Of a DNA stretch of 64,000 bases, positions 1 through 12,092 are shown in pieces. Under the pieces are notes generated by a model that had not been told where the DNA came from, did not search any database, and worked only from the letters and a program-made list of their open reading frames with translations. The position numbers were made by a program, and so were the translations under genes. The first letter of the stretch is position 1. Every line of letters starts with the position of its first letter. This DNA is from Artemisia argyi (Eukaryota > Streptophyta > Magnoliopsida > Asterales > Asteraceae), in assembly GCA_030686995.1 (NCBI GenBank), contig CM060697.1:38365459-38429458 (forward strand). The letters are read 5' to 3'.

Positions 1-582
1 TATGTTTCATGAGATCTGCAAAACTTCGTCACAACACCAATAATATTATTTGTAAGACGTTTTAATTTATCTTTGATTTATTATTTCAATATCTTCCTTT
101 ATTTGGATCTCACTTTGGAGTACAATCTGATCATTTCTTCATCTTATTGATTATTATATTTCCAAAAAACATGGTGACAATTATCCATTTTTAAGTGATT
201 TCTTTTTTAATTCTCTATTGTTACCAAAAAGAGCCAGTAAGAAAATTTCTTTAGCAATTTCATATCTCTACATTCCCATTCTATGGTTCATTTCTATTCT
301 CTCGAATTCTCTCTACCAAACGTACCCCTAGCCTACAACCGAGTTGTCACCATCTGCCGTCTTTTCAAAATCCAAGGTTCGAGACGCAAAAATCATATCA
401 TAATGTAGCAAGTAAGTGTGACATTAGTGGACGTCATAATGAGCACACTACTTGGTCTTCATCAACTTGTTGGTGTAATCACGTCACCAACTCAAATCTT
501 CATATGTGATCGAAGTGGCCTCCTCAATACTAAATCTGATAAGCTCGTCACTTAGTGCTTATAACAATGCAATATCTTTACT
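1..582. other. Left flank, no gene seen
   Basis: AT-rich sequence outside element A. I find no convincing reading frame, repeat terminus or RNA gene. It ends at the ATAAC target duplication of element A. Removing A and one ATAAC would rejoin it to the sequence starting at 31501. Confidence 0.5.
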
Positions 583-587
583 ATAAC
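583..587. repeat. Target-site duplication of element A (left)
   Basis: ATAAC lies directly outside the left LTR, and the same five bases directly follow the right LTR at 31496-31500. A 5-bp duplication is normal for Ty3/gypsy integration. Confidence 0.9.
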
Positions 588-1068
588 TGTTGATACAAAA
601 GTTGGGCGTTCCTGATTATGGGCTCTTGCTCTCGTACCAATTCGCTTCTTAGTACTTGTAACTGCGCACTAAGAAAATAGACAACACCGTTAGGCTTATC
701 GTGGGATTGTCTCCCACGATTAGACTCCGGCGTGAGAGTAAGTAATCGATTTAGGGTTCTCGTAAAGAGTTTAGGGTTTATGTATCGTACCTTGAATGAG
801 AGTTATTTCCTTATATAGGCGCAAAATCCTTGTAAGGTTCGTGCTCCTTACGTTTCGCACCCATGGTGCTTATCCGGATAAGGATATCTATTCCATAGAT
901 AGATGATCCTTATCTATACCGTGTATAGTTTATTTGGGTTTGGGTTTACGTGAGCCTGTTCCCATTATTGATGTGGCCCAAGTTACAATAGCCCACGCAT
1001 GGTGGTTTTGGGCCTTAGTAATGTTTATCATTTGGGCTCGTGGCCCATATATAGACTATACGTCATCA
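588..1068 (-). repeat. 3' LTR of element A
   Basis: Starts TGTTGATACA and ends ATCATCA on the plus strand, and matches 31010-31495. It carries TATA sequence (811-819, minus sense). Two TTTAGGG-type (telo-box-like) motifs lie in the stretch that would be the early transcript. A perfect 9-bp hairpin ATCGTGGGA/TCCCACGAT with a 5-nt loop lies at 698-720. Confidence 0.9.
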
Positions 1069-1080
1069 TGTCCCCCCAGT
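1069..1080 (-). other. Polypurine tract of element A
   Basis: Minus-strand sequence ACTGGGGGGACA sits immediately upstream of the 3' LTR, the normal place for the plus-strand DNA primer. It confirms that element A runs on the minus strand. Confidence 0.75.
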
Positions 1081-1341
1081 CTAGTGTGCGCGGCTTGTAG
1101 CCGCGGATGCTAGACTAATCTTAACAGCGGTAAGCGTGGCGGGAGAACATTGAAATATTGCCACCCATTTTGGAGTGCAATGCACCTAGTCATAGATATT
1201 TTAAAGAAATACCTCGAAAATCGGGGGTTGTGTCCACGTGTCCCTCGTAAATCGGGAAAAAGTGCATGTGCCGTTTCGGTTCTAGCCACACGTTTTTGTG
1301 AGTGGGATCCACGTGGACATCATCTAGGGTTTTTTACTCCC

Positions 1342-1350
1342 TATATAATA
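1342..1350 (+). promoter_or_regulatory. TATA box of the antisense gene in element A
   Basis: TATATAATA lies about 135 bp before the first ATG of the oppositely oriented gene, followed by a C/A-rich stretch (about 1370-1400) suitable as a transcription start and leader. This suggests the extra gene had its own promoter rather than using the LTR. Not tested. Confidence 0.5.
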
Positions 1351-1484
1351 GTCACCGCCCCCATTTTTACAAAAACACACAGTAAAAACACACACTCACC
1401 CTTGCTCACTTTTTAAAAGCGTATTTTTGCAAAGAAAGTACTCGTTTCATTAGGCAATTTTTGTGTGTGTGTCTCAGTGAATTA

Positions 1485-4069
1485 ATGAAAATGGTTGCCC
1501 AGTTAGAGGACTTTCGCTCTGCGATGACGGAGAATGATGTTACTTAGTTTACATCTGACTACTTCATTCCTCCAGATGTGCGTCCAGAGGCTCCAGATGT
1601 TGACGCGTGTATAGCCGATTTCCCCGAAGGGAAAATATGATTATACACGCGCTTCTTCGAGTACGCGAATTACCGCGTACCGATATCTATCTTTCTGAGC
1701 AATTTGCTCAACCACTATCGCCTCCACATCTCACAGCTGCACTGTATAGGTGCGGCTAAGGTGTCGAATTTTGAGGTAAACTGCCGTTTACTTGCGATAG
1801 AGCCGACTATTGCCTTGTTTCGCTCCTTCTACCACACAAAGTGGTCAAATGTATGGGTATCTTTTGCGAAGCGCCCGGGGGTGCTTCAGTGTTACACTGA
1901 GAAGGTAGACTCCCTGAGAAATTGGAGGGAGCATTTTTTCTGGGTTGATGATGTGGTTTTTCCATCGCCCTTTGAGTTTTATACTCAGGATACTTTCCCA
2001 AGGGATGGGCGCCCCGCACCCGGTTCCTATAGGCTGACTGATGCGCAGACTCTTGATGCCAACCGCATACCCATTAACCCTTATCCGGAGGAGTTTTTGG
2101 TGCACATGGGGTTGAGTCACAATTACTTCGGCGCTGCTGACGAGGTTCCAACCTTTATAAATGAGGAAGGCCGGGGTGGGTGTTCGTCCCTTCTACTTCA
2201 AATATGTAAGTCTTTTTATATGCGCACTTTTAATAATTAATCCTTTCTTCTTTGTTGTTTGTTTATGTGCGCAGAGATGGATCTGTTCGCCGTTGTTAAG
2301 CTAGAGAAGCCAAAGCAGGTAACGGTGGGAGTGCGCCCTCTAAGGGAGGGTGAGCAGCCACTACTGGATGCGACCGAGGGTCGTTTGACAGTGCTGCCGG
2401 AGGTTGTCCCTGAAAATACGCCGCCGCTCCAGGTAACGCCTGTTCAGAGCGTGGCGCCAGATGTGGAGATGGCGCAAGAGGAGGAGGCGCGCGCTGAATC
2501 ATCTGACAGCGTGGAAATCCTCAAGCCTAAGGAGGTGCTGAAGGAGGAGGTGGCGCAAAATGTTAAGCGCAAAGGAGAGGCTGGGAGCAGTGACGCTAAG
2601 AAGATACGACGCTACCTTATTGGGGATGCGGAGTCGTCCGCAGAGGAGGAGACATCCGCTCCTGGCGCGGATAAGAAGGCTGCAGAGGCCTCTCCATTTC
2701 TGTAAGTATATGCGTCTCTATTATGTTTGTTGTATATTACTTGTCGCAATATGTACTAACTATCTTCTTCACGTATTGTAGGGATGATGCCACGAAGAAT
2801 GATGGAGTTTTCTTGGATGTGGTTTCCTCTCCGCAGAATGAAAACAAGGAGGGGAAAGCCAAGGTTGATGAGGGTGTAGAGGCGCAGCGGTTGATGGATG
2901 AGTTGGCTGCGACTGCTGCACGTCAGGCTGAGCTGGTGGCTCAGTTAAAGAAGAGGTATGTCGGGGAGAGCAGTACTCTCGCCCAGAAGGATGAGGAGAT
3001 AGCTAGGCTCCGTGCGCAGCTGGCGGAAGCGCAGGCGGATATCCTCCAGGGTGTAGACTGAAAAGGTCACTCATGAGAAGTTGTCCGCACTGGCTGAGGT
3101 GGAGCAGGCGCGCGGGCAGCTTCATCGTTATAAGTCTGACATGACTTGGGCTGTGAGGTTCTTGGAGGAGAAGAAGGTGGAGCACTAGGCTAGTATCACC
3201 AAGTTCAAGGAGAGTATGGAGAAGATCATCCAGGTTCAGGAGAATAAGCTGCGCGGCCTGAGCATCGAGTACGATGAGGAGTTATACCCTCATTTGATGT
3301 CGACCATTGCTGAGCACAGGTACTTCCTTTTTAGTCTTCTTCCTTATAATATTTTGTTGCTATGCTTTTCCTTAACACAAATTGTCTTTGTTGATGTAGG
3401 TGGTTGATTAGTCACGGGCTGCGCCTGGCAGCTATGGGCACTCTGGAGTCCCAAGAGGTGTTGGACGCCTTTGGGAAGGTGGTTCACTGTGCGGTGGCGC
3501 GTGGGAAGTCGCAGGCTATCGAGGATCTCCATGAGGCCAAGCTTCTGAGCAAGGACTTGGCAGAGATCCCTGGTTATAATGCGGTTGCATATGATGAGTT
3601 GATGCAGGCTATGGCGGGGTTGAAGGTCCTCGAGTTGCCGTACATTGGAAGGTTGGAGCGCGACCAAGACAACCCCATAGAGGTAATTATGGCAGGGTTG
3701 ACCTTGGAGCACCACCTTTTGGAGGATGCAGAGGCGCAACCAGATTACTTCTTGAAGCCTGATGCGTCGCAGCTGCAGGTTCCTGTGTTCGCGCAGCCTC
3801 GCCACATCCTCAACCCGTTTGCTCTTGAGAGGGAGATTCCCTTGAAAGAGGTTCTAGAGCGTCACGCGCAGAGGGCTGCCCAGAAGAGAGGCATTCAGGG
3901 CAAGGCAGTGCTGTGTGGCGTGGGTGCTGCACACATCCCCAGGTCTGATGGGGTTCCTGTGAGTGTTCCTACCGTATCTCCCAAGGACGCTTTGATTCTT
4001 AGAAAGCTTCAGGAGGCGGGGAGTTCTGCTGCTCCGGATGATAGCCCTGAGCATCGCCATAACATGTAG
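1485..4069 (+). pseudogene. Antisense extra gene of the Tat element ('gypsy-type transposon' domain family), degraded
   Basis: Four exons read on the plus strand, opposite to gag-pol: 1485-2205, 2275-2701, 2782-3319 and 3400-4069. The introns are about 69, 80 and 80 nt (GTAAGT..GCAG, GTAAGT..TGTAG, GTACTT..TGTAG), and phases join correctly at the third. The first part resembles the plant 'putative gypsy-type transposon' domain (PF04195 family, from memory). The middle is acidic and lysine-rich. The third exon is a heptad-rich coiled coil (about 2850-3300), and the last part is a helical C-terminal domain. In-frame stops at 1545 (TAG), 1638 (TGA), 3059 (TGA) and 3186 (TAG) break it. Extra antisense genes between pol and the 3' LTR are known in Tat relatives such as Grande. 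Their function is not established. A polyadenylation-like AATAAT lies near 4095. Confidence 0.75.
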
Positions 4070-4160
4070 GCTATTTTTGTATATGTATTATGTAAATAAT
4101 GAAATGTATCTTTCGTTGTAATTTTGTGTAAAAATGTCGAATAAGATACCTTTTTGTTAA

Positions 4161-4309
4161 TTAAGTGCGTGACTTAAGAAATATACTTGCATTATTTGCT
4201 AAGTTTTATTGTTTGACCAAGTGTCTTGGCTCGTTAAGTGCGTGACTTTAAGAAATATACTTGCATTGTTTGCTAAGTTTTATTATTTGACCAAGTGTCT
4301 TGGCTCGTT
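4161..4309. repeat. Tandem duplication, about 74 bp x 2
   Basis: A unit beginning TTAAGTGCGTGACTT and ending TGTCTTGGCTCGTTA occurs twice in succession (4161-4233, 4234-4309) with few differences. It lies just beyond the antisense gene. The rest of 4070-4734 shows no gene. Confidence 0.75.
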
Positions 4310-4734
4310 ATTTGCTAAGCTTGTACGGTGTACTTAATTTTTGCGCACCCGTCGTGGGATGCGCACGTAAAACTTACCTCGACGTCTCAAAAGTAAGGCG
4401 CTTAGCAAGGATGCATGATCCAATGTTGATGGGTTTGCAACCCTCTTACTCAACGAGTGAATTAGTAGGTTTACTCATCCTTTATGCCTTCGTGGGTCTT
4501 AATTAGTGCATGCACGCCATGTAGGCAAAAATATAAGATAACAATATTGACATATATAAGTATGTACGCAATAAAGTGAAATATGCTATGGAGTTAGCTA
4601 GAAACCATAACATTTTATTGATACTTGCAAGTTTTTTGAAAAAATAAAAATACGATTCCTAGGAAAGAAAAGAAAAAACAAACACATATTGGGCACCTCT
4701 TAGGATGCAAAGGTGTCTGTGTAATGGCCGTAGC

Positions 4735-7618
4735 CTAAAAGTAACATCTTTTAAGATTGTAGATGTTCCAAGTGCGCGCTAGGTCGTGACCTTCCATATC
4801 GCGCAGTCTGTATGCACCGTTGCCAAGTGCATCTGTGACCTCGTAAGGTCCTTCCCATTTTGGTCCGAGCTTTCCTGTGTCTTCTGCGTGGCTCGCATCG
4901 TTGGCGCGGTATACAAAGTCTCCTGGCCTGAATGAAGTGTGTTTGACCTTTGCATCATAATACTTCTTCATTTTTGCCTTAGCCTTTGCTTCGCGTATAG
5001 CTGCGCGTTCACGCCTTTCTTCCAGTAAGTCCAAGTCTATGCGCCGCTCCTCGTCATTTGTTGTGACGTTGACCTCTGCTGTTCGTATAGTTGGCATTCC
5101 TATCTCAGCTGGTATGACGACTTCTGTTCCGTATACGAGGGAGAATGGCGTGTCGCCAGTACTGGTTTTGATTGTTCTGCGATGCGCCCATAAGACATGC
5201 AAGAGCTCGTCCACCCACCTTCCTTTATGTCTGTCAAGGCGCGCTTTTATTCCTTCCCCTAGACTGCGGTTTGCGCGCTCAACTAGGCCATTGGTTTGTG
5301 GGTGTTTTACTGAAGCGAAGTGTTGCGTGATGTTCAATTGCGCGCACTAATCTTTGAATGGGTTATCACAGAATTGTTTTCCGTTGTCTGATATAATCTC
5401 TCCCGGTAGTCCGAAGCGACAGACAATGTTGTCCCAGACAAAGCGTTTGACTTGGTTTCCTATGATGCTCACCACCGCCTTTGCTTCAATCCACTTCGTA
5501 AAGTAGTCTATGGTTACGATGAGGAACTTTACTCCTCCTGTTGCTACTGGAAAGGGTCCTGCGATGTCAATGCCCCATTTGTAAAATGGCCATGGTGAGG
5601 TAATTGGTGTTAGCTCTTGTTGTGGTCGGCGCGGGATTGGCCTATGCACTTGGCAATTGCTGCATTTCTTTATCAGATCGCGTGCATCGCGATGCATGGT
5701 TGGCTAATAATACCCTGACCTTAGAGCGCTTGCCACCATAGATCGCGGCCCTGGGTGCATGCTACATGATCCAGCGTGGATTTCTCGGAGTACGTAGTCT
5801 GCTTGAAGAGGTCCAACACATCTGAGCCAGGGTTGTAAGAAAGAGCGTCGATAGAGTATGTTGTCTCGTAGTTCAATTCGTTGCGCTGTGCACCGCACTC
5901 TTCGAGTGTCTTTGTGGTCTTGTGGTAAGACTCCCTTGCTGATGAATTCAATGATAGGTGTCATCCATGTAGGATCTTGTTCATCTATCACTGTGGATAT
6001 CTCCATTTCCAAGATTGACTTGTTTTTTAGGGTTTCCACCAATACCTGTTTTGAGAGGTGCGCGAAGCTTGTGGATGCGATCTTACTGAGCGCATCAGCC
6101 TTCCTGTTGTCTCCTCTGGGCACCTATTTTATTGTGAACCTATCAAAGTTTTTGATTAAAGATTTGGTTTTTTCCAGGTATTGGATCATGTGGTCATCCT
6201 TGGCTTCATATTCACCTAGCACATGGTTAGCGACTAGCCGAGAATCTACATTTGCTTCCATGTTGCGTACACCCATTTGGAATGCGATTCGTAGTCCGGC
6301 TAGTAGGGCTTCGTATTCTGCCTCATTGTTTGTGGCTGTGAATTCAAAGCGCAACGCATAGGTGAATTCCATACCTTCTGGATTTGTGAGAATAAGGCCT
6401 GCGCCTGATCCATCTACACATGAAGATCCATCTATGAACAGGATCTAGGGTTCCTGTAGATCTGTTTTGGTTGCAGATGTTGGACTGTCGCTATCTGGCT
6501 TCTCCACGATGAAATCGGCTAATATTTGTCCTTTAATTGCAGTGCGCGGTCTATATGAGATGTTATATTCACTTAACAGTACACTCCACTTTTGTAACCG
6601 TCCTGATGCGTCAGGTTTAGAGATAACTTGTTTGATTGGCTGATCGGTGATTACAGCTATTGGGTGCGCTTGAAAGTATCTGCGCAACCTTTTGGCTGCG
6701 AATACTAGAGCTAGGACTAGCTTTTCCATAGCGTTGTAGTTAGTCTCTGTCTTCTTCAGGGCTTTGCTTACAAAGTATATGGGTGTCTGGACGGAGTTCC
6801 TATCTGTCAATAGTACTGCGCTAACTGCTTCATGAGTTGCCGATAAGTACATGATTAGCTCTTCCCCTGGTCGCGGTGAAGGGAGATCAATGACAGCCTT
6901 TGTTTTTTCTGGACAAGGCTTGATTCCATCAGGTTCTATTAAGTATCCAAGGAACATGCCTTCGGTTGCGCCAAAGGTGCACTTCTTGGGGTTTAACTTC
7001 ATGTTTATTCGTCCCAATGTTCTGAACGTTTCCTCGATGTCGCGCACCAACTCATCCTCTGTGTGGCTTTTGATGACAAGGTCGTCGACATAGACCTCCA
7101 AGTTGCGGCCTACTTGTTTTTCAAAGGCTGGGTCCACCAATCGTTCGTATGTTGCGCCTGTGTTTTTTAAGCCAAAAGGCATTTTTGTGTAGCAGTACAC
7201 TCCTTGACTGGTGTGGAAAGCTGTTTTCTCTTCATCTTCGACTGCCATCTGAATTTGATGATACCCTTTGTATGCGTCTAGGAAGCATTTGAAAGGGTAT
7301 CAGCACAGGGATTCTACCTTCCAGTCTATTTCTTGCAGTGGATAGCAGTCCTGTGGACATGCTTTGTTAAGGTCTGTGAAGTCCATGCACATTCTCCAAC
7401 TGCCATCGCTCTTCTTTACCATAACTGGGTTTGAGAGCCAGTCGTGGTAGTACACTTCGCACATGATTCCTGCGTCTACGAGTTTATGTACTTCTTCCAG
7501 AATAGCCTTTGCACGATCTGGGGCCTGGCCGCGCTTCTTCTGTCGTATTGGGGGATATCCTTGTCGGATTTGTAGCTTATGCTCTGTGATAGAGCGTGGC
7601 ACTCCTGTCATGTGTTTT
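4735..7618 (-). pseudogene. Element A pol, distal part: RT, RNase H, second RNase H, integrase
   Basis: Domains on the minus strand, in order. The RT N-terminus (7300-7611) has WLSNPVMVKKSDGSWRMC. The RT core (to about 6900) has YVDDLVIKS, the catalytic aspartate pair. RNase H follows to 6445, with VLLTDRN and NAMEKL. The second, plant-type RNase H (6124-6444) has TNNEAEYEALLAGL. Integrase follows, with a zinc-finger remnant, a DDE core (GIDIAGPF, ISDNGKQF) and a C-terminal domain ending at 4735. It is broken by stops near 7299, 6446, 5703 and 5344; the last three are TAG where the family has Trp. A stretch is missing between the RT thumb and RNase H near 6870: SPRP runs straight into GEELIMYLSATHEAV. 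The frame continues from the protease half once element B is removed. Confidence 0.9.
7614..7618. repeat. Target-site duplication of element B (left)
   Basis: GTTTT precedes the first LTR of B, and GTTTT follows the last LTR at 28462-28466. Removing B plus one copy restores a continuous element-A reading frame across the seam, which supports the exact ends. Confidence 0.9.
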
Positions 7619-10123
7619 TATAACATCCCGTAAAAATTTTCCTAGGATTAATACATAGTTACAACATAAATTAATCATTTTTACCAATAACAATTTTTTT
7701 TTTGTGTTTATCAATTGTAACATTATCCACTTTTCAAATTGAAACGATATTTAAACATGAACTTTTATAAACTTAAAACACTTATATTTAATAAATATAT
7801 GTTTCGGTAATTAACCAAATACGTGTTACATAATTTTTAAGATTACGGAAAATTTATCCTAATTACTCACTAAACTCATTGGGCCTCGGCCCAGAATAGC
7901 TACATACAAACGAACTCTTAATTTTTTCTATTTCCTTTTCTTTTGGGCCTACACTCCAAACGAACCCAAGCTGATTTCAGGTCCAAGCATTTTGTTTTCT
8001 TTCTTTGTTCCTGTTGCGAAGTTCACGTACTTTGTCTCGTTTGTACTAAATCTCGACGCACGACATGACTATTTTATTTTACCACTCCATTGCCCTCCCA
8101 GCTGGCAATCGGAAATAACAAAGGACAGCAAGCATCTCGCTCATTTACTGTGTGAACCAGTGACCTATTGAAGACCCCAACACAACTTGAGTAAATTTCC
8201 TATAACCTATCACATGCTCTAAAACGACATCCACAGCTCACAATCGCTTGTAAACATCTATATTCAAGCACATGCCTTACACAATCTTTTGTTAACGATT
8301 GTTGTTTAGTCTTGATTAGTCCTTGAAGAATGTCACATGTTTATGCCAACTCACTCATTCTCCCTCACTCGTTTACTGTCCCAGAAACAACCCAAACATA
8401 TCATGAAAGATCACATGGTGTAAACGTGTCATAAGTTCCCTACGAACCTCCTTTGCTCCCCAATGACTACAAACCAACAATAGGCATCTTAGAAACTTTC
8501 AGGAATAATCTCACACATTTCCTTGCTCATGATTTCTGGTTGATCTTGATTGGTCATAGATGGAGGCAACATGCAAATGGCAGCTCGTCGTTCACACCTT
8601 CACCCTCCCTCGCTTCATACTACCTTAGATGTAACCTAGAGGAAACCATGTGCAACTCCTACATCACCTTCCTGCTCCATTCTACCACTTGTCGCATTCC
8701 AGTTCTAGTACTTAAGGCTACATGATGATCAACACTCTCCCTACAACTCACCTCAATCACTCATGCTAGTTCCAATCGAGCCAAGGTGGAAGAGAAGCAA
8801 GGGGACGGAACTAGGAACTATTATTGATTCATGGGTGAAACCTTAACCAAGTAGTACACCATCATCTTACCACATCAAAACTATCACTAAACCGAACTTA
8901 AACATAAAGAATTACTCTTGTGGTTACTGTCAAGATGTAGATGAAACCATGCTTTGACAGTTAACTCACACAAACAATTCATTACTTTTACTACTGACGT
9001 GAAAAGAAGAGAAGTGAGCAAATCATGGTTTGATTCTCGAGTTCTAAAGCTTCACTAGTTCTAAGTTGGTGGCGAGTTTGAAAGCTGTGGAGGCATGGAA
9101 GTTGCTTTGACTTCGTTTCCCGTTCAACCCGTCGTTCCTTCCTCACCACCTTTTGAGTATAGTAAGTCTCCCAACCCATTCACAATTCATTATATCACAT
9201 TCTTTGATTTTCCCAACGATTACTCTCGTACCATAGCTATCTCACGTATTAAATGGAAGTGTTCACGTTAAAAACTTAAAGGATTTGCTAATGGCTTGTA
9301 TGATGTGGTAAAATAGAGCTAATGATAACATATCACTCATAAAAACTAACTCATAAAACGTATCGCGAGCTTGTGTGTCTAACTAATAAGAACCTATTTT
9401 GAACTTAAGTTTTATAGCATTATTATAACAAGTATTAGAAAAGCATATATACATTCCAAGAAACTGTAAATACTCGACACATACATACATATGACTTACA
9501 AAAACTAAAGATGTGTTTCCTTGAAATTCATTCTACCCGACATGTTTACATGCATACGCTCTAAATGAGTCACTTAGTCCAAAAACCGTTTTCTCTTGGA
9601 CTCACATCAAAACTTAAGTATAAGCACTTTTTGTAAACTTAATAACCATTTTGAAAACTTACTAAGATAAGCCCAAGAATAAGCTACTTTGTTAAGCTCA
9701 CTAATAAGCTAAAACTTGAACTTAACTTATATTCTTTTACCGACATAAAAACAAGCTCACAAGAATCATCTATAACTCATTTTAAATGGTGGTTTCGTTG
9801 GGGAAATTAGGTCGAGGAACTCTAATAAGAAGAAGCAAATTTTGGTCTCAAAGTTGGCTAACCCAACTGCTTATTTGAGGGTAAAACTCAGTTTAAATGG
9901 AATGATATAAGGATAAACGACTAGTATAAACATATAACAAGTTTTCATAACATATTTAAAAGCCACAAAAATAACAAGTTCATAAAGTTTAAAACTTTAA
10001 ACCATGTATCTGCTTCATCTATGATTAATGATCCAAAAACCAAACATGATTTCACTTGTTTTAAACTATAAGATCAGTGCTAAAACATTTAAATAAACCT
10101 GGACTGTAAAACATAACGCAAAG

Positions 10124-10198
10124 AAGCCTTTGGCTCAATTGGATGGGCGCATGGTTGCTGAGCAAAAGGTCTTGGGTTCGAAACCTGACCAGGACAGT
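10124..10198 (+). other. tRNA-like segment with Pol III A and B boxes (LTR1)
   Basis: The A box TGGCTCAATTGG is at 10131-10142 and the B box GGTTCGAAACC at 10175-10185, spaced as in tRNA genes and tRNA-derived SINE heads. D-arm and T-arm pairing is possible, but the acceptor stem does not pair and no clean anticodon arm forms. It is a tRNA relic or SINE head, not a working tRNA gene. No poly-A tail follows. Confidence 0.5.
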
Positions 10199-12000
10199 TG
10201 TAATATTTTTGGTTATCATTAGAACTTTAGTCTTTTGGTAGTTTTAATCCCTCATTTTCAAAACATTTATCACATTTTCTTAAAACCTTTTACAAGATGT
10301 GAAAATAGTACTATTATTCTACTTCACCCTTACAAGTTGGATACCTTGACATTTCCACCCAAAAACTTTCATAAGTTTATAAATAGGTTTATTTTAAATT
10401 AAATATAAAGTCATTCAACTATTTAGGTTTAAAAGAGTAACGTAGGTATAACTTAAAAGTTTACATAAAAACTTAATTACGGTTGACAAAGTAATATTTT
10501 ACAACTATATCATAGTAACATATAACGAGACTTACATTTTTAGACGATAATGAAGTAATAATTATGAATAACTATATATTTCAAAATACATATAATTTAT
10601 AACGTAAATTATATAACTTGACGTTATTATCGGTTAACTTGAACGCACATTAAGTAATGAGTATTCCTATAATAAAACTCATCGGTCCACTTAACCTGAC
10701 GTAAACTTGCAATTTCTATAACTTATCATTCACCAATACATAATATAAATTCAGGACGAAGAATATAAAAATAATAAACGATACTTATGCATAAATACAA
10801 GTTATATTGTATATAACTTGCTCTTGAACTAATAAGCGTTTTGCCACGCAAGCCACCTCTGCCACAAAGTCATTCTGTCATCGAACACCATTCAAATCAC
10901 AATTCTTGATAAGTCGAACTTATCTCAGACTTCCATATCATTCAGGTTATCTTTGAAGTTGTTTCCATTCTACCTCCACATTACATTATCTATGCCTATC
11001 ATGACTCTCAGGTGAGTCATAGCCCCTACTTTTACTTGTTTTACAATGGTTTATAAACGTTTTTGGGGGAGATACATGCTTAACTACTGTTTTTACTTAT
11101 TCAAGTATTCATTAACTCAATACATGACTGTATTTCATATAAACTTTACTGATTTACACATTCTTATATCTCATAAGGAAATACCTGCTATAGACATGAT
11201 TACAAGCGATTTTTCAACGATATGCTATATTTGATCTCTATTGCCTAAGTACCTATTACCAAAAGTCCCTCGATCATGCGCCTTAATCACTTGTAGGGTG
11301 AACATAAATAATTGTGAATAGATCTATTAGGGATTGACAATCCCCATTTGGTCGCTAGAGGAAAGCCACCAAATGCACTTTATTTGATTTCATTGGTTAC
11401 TGGTAAATACCTATCTTGAGGGCCACTGTATTACATCATTATTATGGATAATTTTGATGCCTGTTAATCGTTGAGTGTCATGAGCTTAGGGCAAGAGAAC
11501 GGTAATAATATAGCACTACAATGACTGATGTTAAGGGCGTACGATGTTGTAGCCCTCTGTTTTATTAAACTACGAGATTATGCTCACTATATAGTAGGAA
11601 AAACTGTTAATAATTGGTAAACGAACTACTATTTTGGTGTTGGCCCGGTGAAGGGCAAACCAACGGATTGATTTGTATTAGATTGATAAGAAAATCACTC
11701 ATTTTTTTTAACGATTTAAACTATAAACTCTATGAACTCACCAACCTTTGTGTTGACACTTTTTGCATGTGTTTATCTCAGGTAACTAAAAAAGAAGGAA
11801 CTTGAAGGCACGGAGTGGGCTTGTAACCAGGCATGGGCTTAAATAAACATTTTGACATATTTCAAATAAACTTGTTGTTTAAATTATGAAACATCTTGAT
11901 GTCTCGAATATTTGGTATTTTGAATGAATTAAATTTTAAAGCGTCACTTTTGTGTCGTTTTCTATGATTGTGACAAAGATCCTCGAAGTAACACCCAAAA

Positions 12001-12056
12001 AGTCTTCCGCTGACATTTTATGTCTTCCGCTGACATTTTAAGTCTTCCGCTGACGT
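12001..12056 (+). repeat. 20-bp repeat x 3 near the LTR1 end
   Basis: Three copies of a unit containing GTCTTCCGCTGAC, followed in the first two by ATTTTA, lie just before the LTR end. LTR2 also has three. LTR3 has two (28406-28441), the second carrying CTAAC instead of CTGAC. Confidence 0.8.
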
Positions 12057-12080
12057 GATGATTTTGGGGGTGTTACAGAT

Positions 12081-12092
12081 TGGCATCAGAGC
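12081..12092 (+). other. Primer-binding site of element B (copy 1)
   Basis: TGGCATCAGAGC, three bases after the LTR end, matches the plant initiator-Met tRNA primer site TGGTATCAGAGC with one change. It sets the plus-strand orientation of B. Confidence 0.8.

Larger units (their letters stand above)
7619..12077 (+). repeat. LTR 1 of element B (5' LTR)
   Basis: 4459 bp. It differs from LTR3 at many sites along its length. Small ORFs inside it recur in the other LTRs only because the LTR is repeated. A three-fold 20-bp repeat and a tRNA-like segment lie inside. Confidence 0.88.

Noticed and set aside
8453..9179. Two small ORFs repeated three times with near-perfect conservation
   Set aside because: They recur because the LTR recurs. 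The 90-residue frame varies exactly as the LTR markers do, and neither shows a domain or codon pattern of its own.
10124..10198. Functional tRNA gene
   Set aside because: A and B boxes fit, but the acceptor ends do not pair, no proper anticodon arm forms and there is no Pol III T-run directly after.
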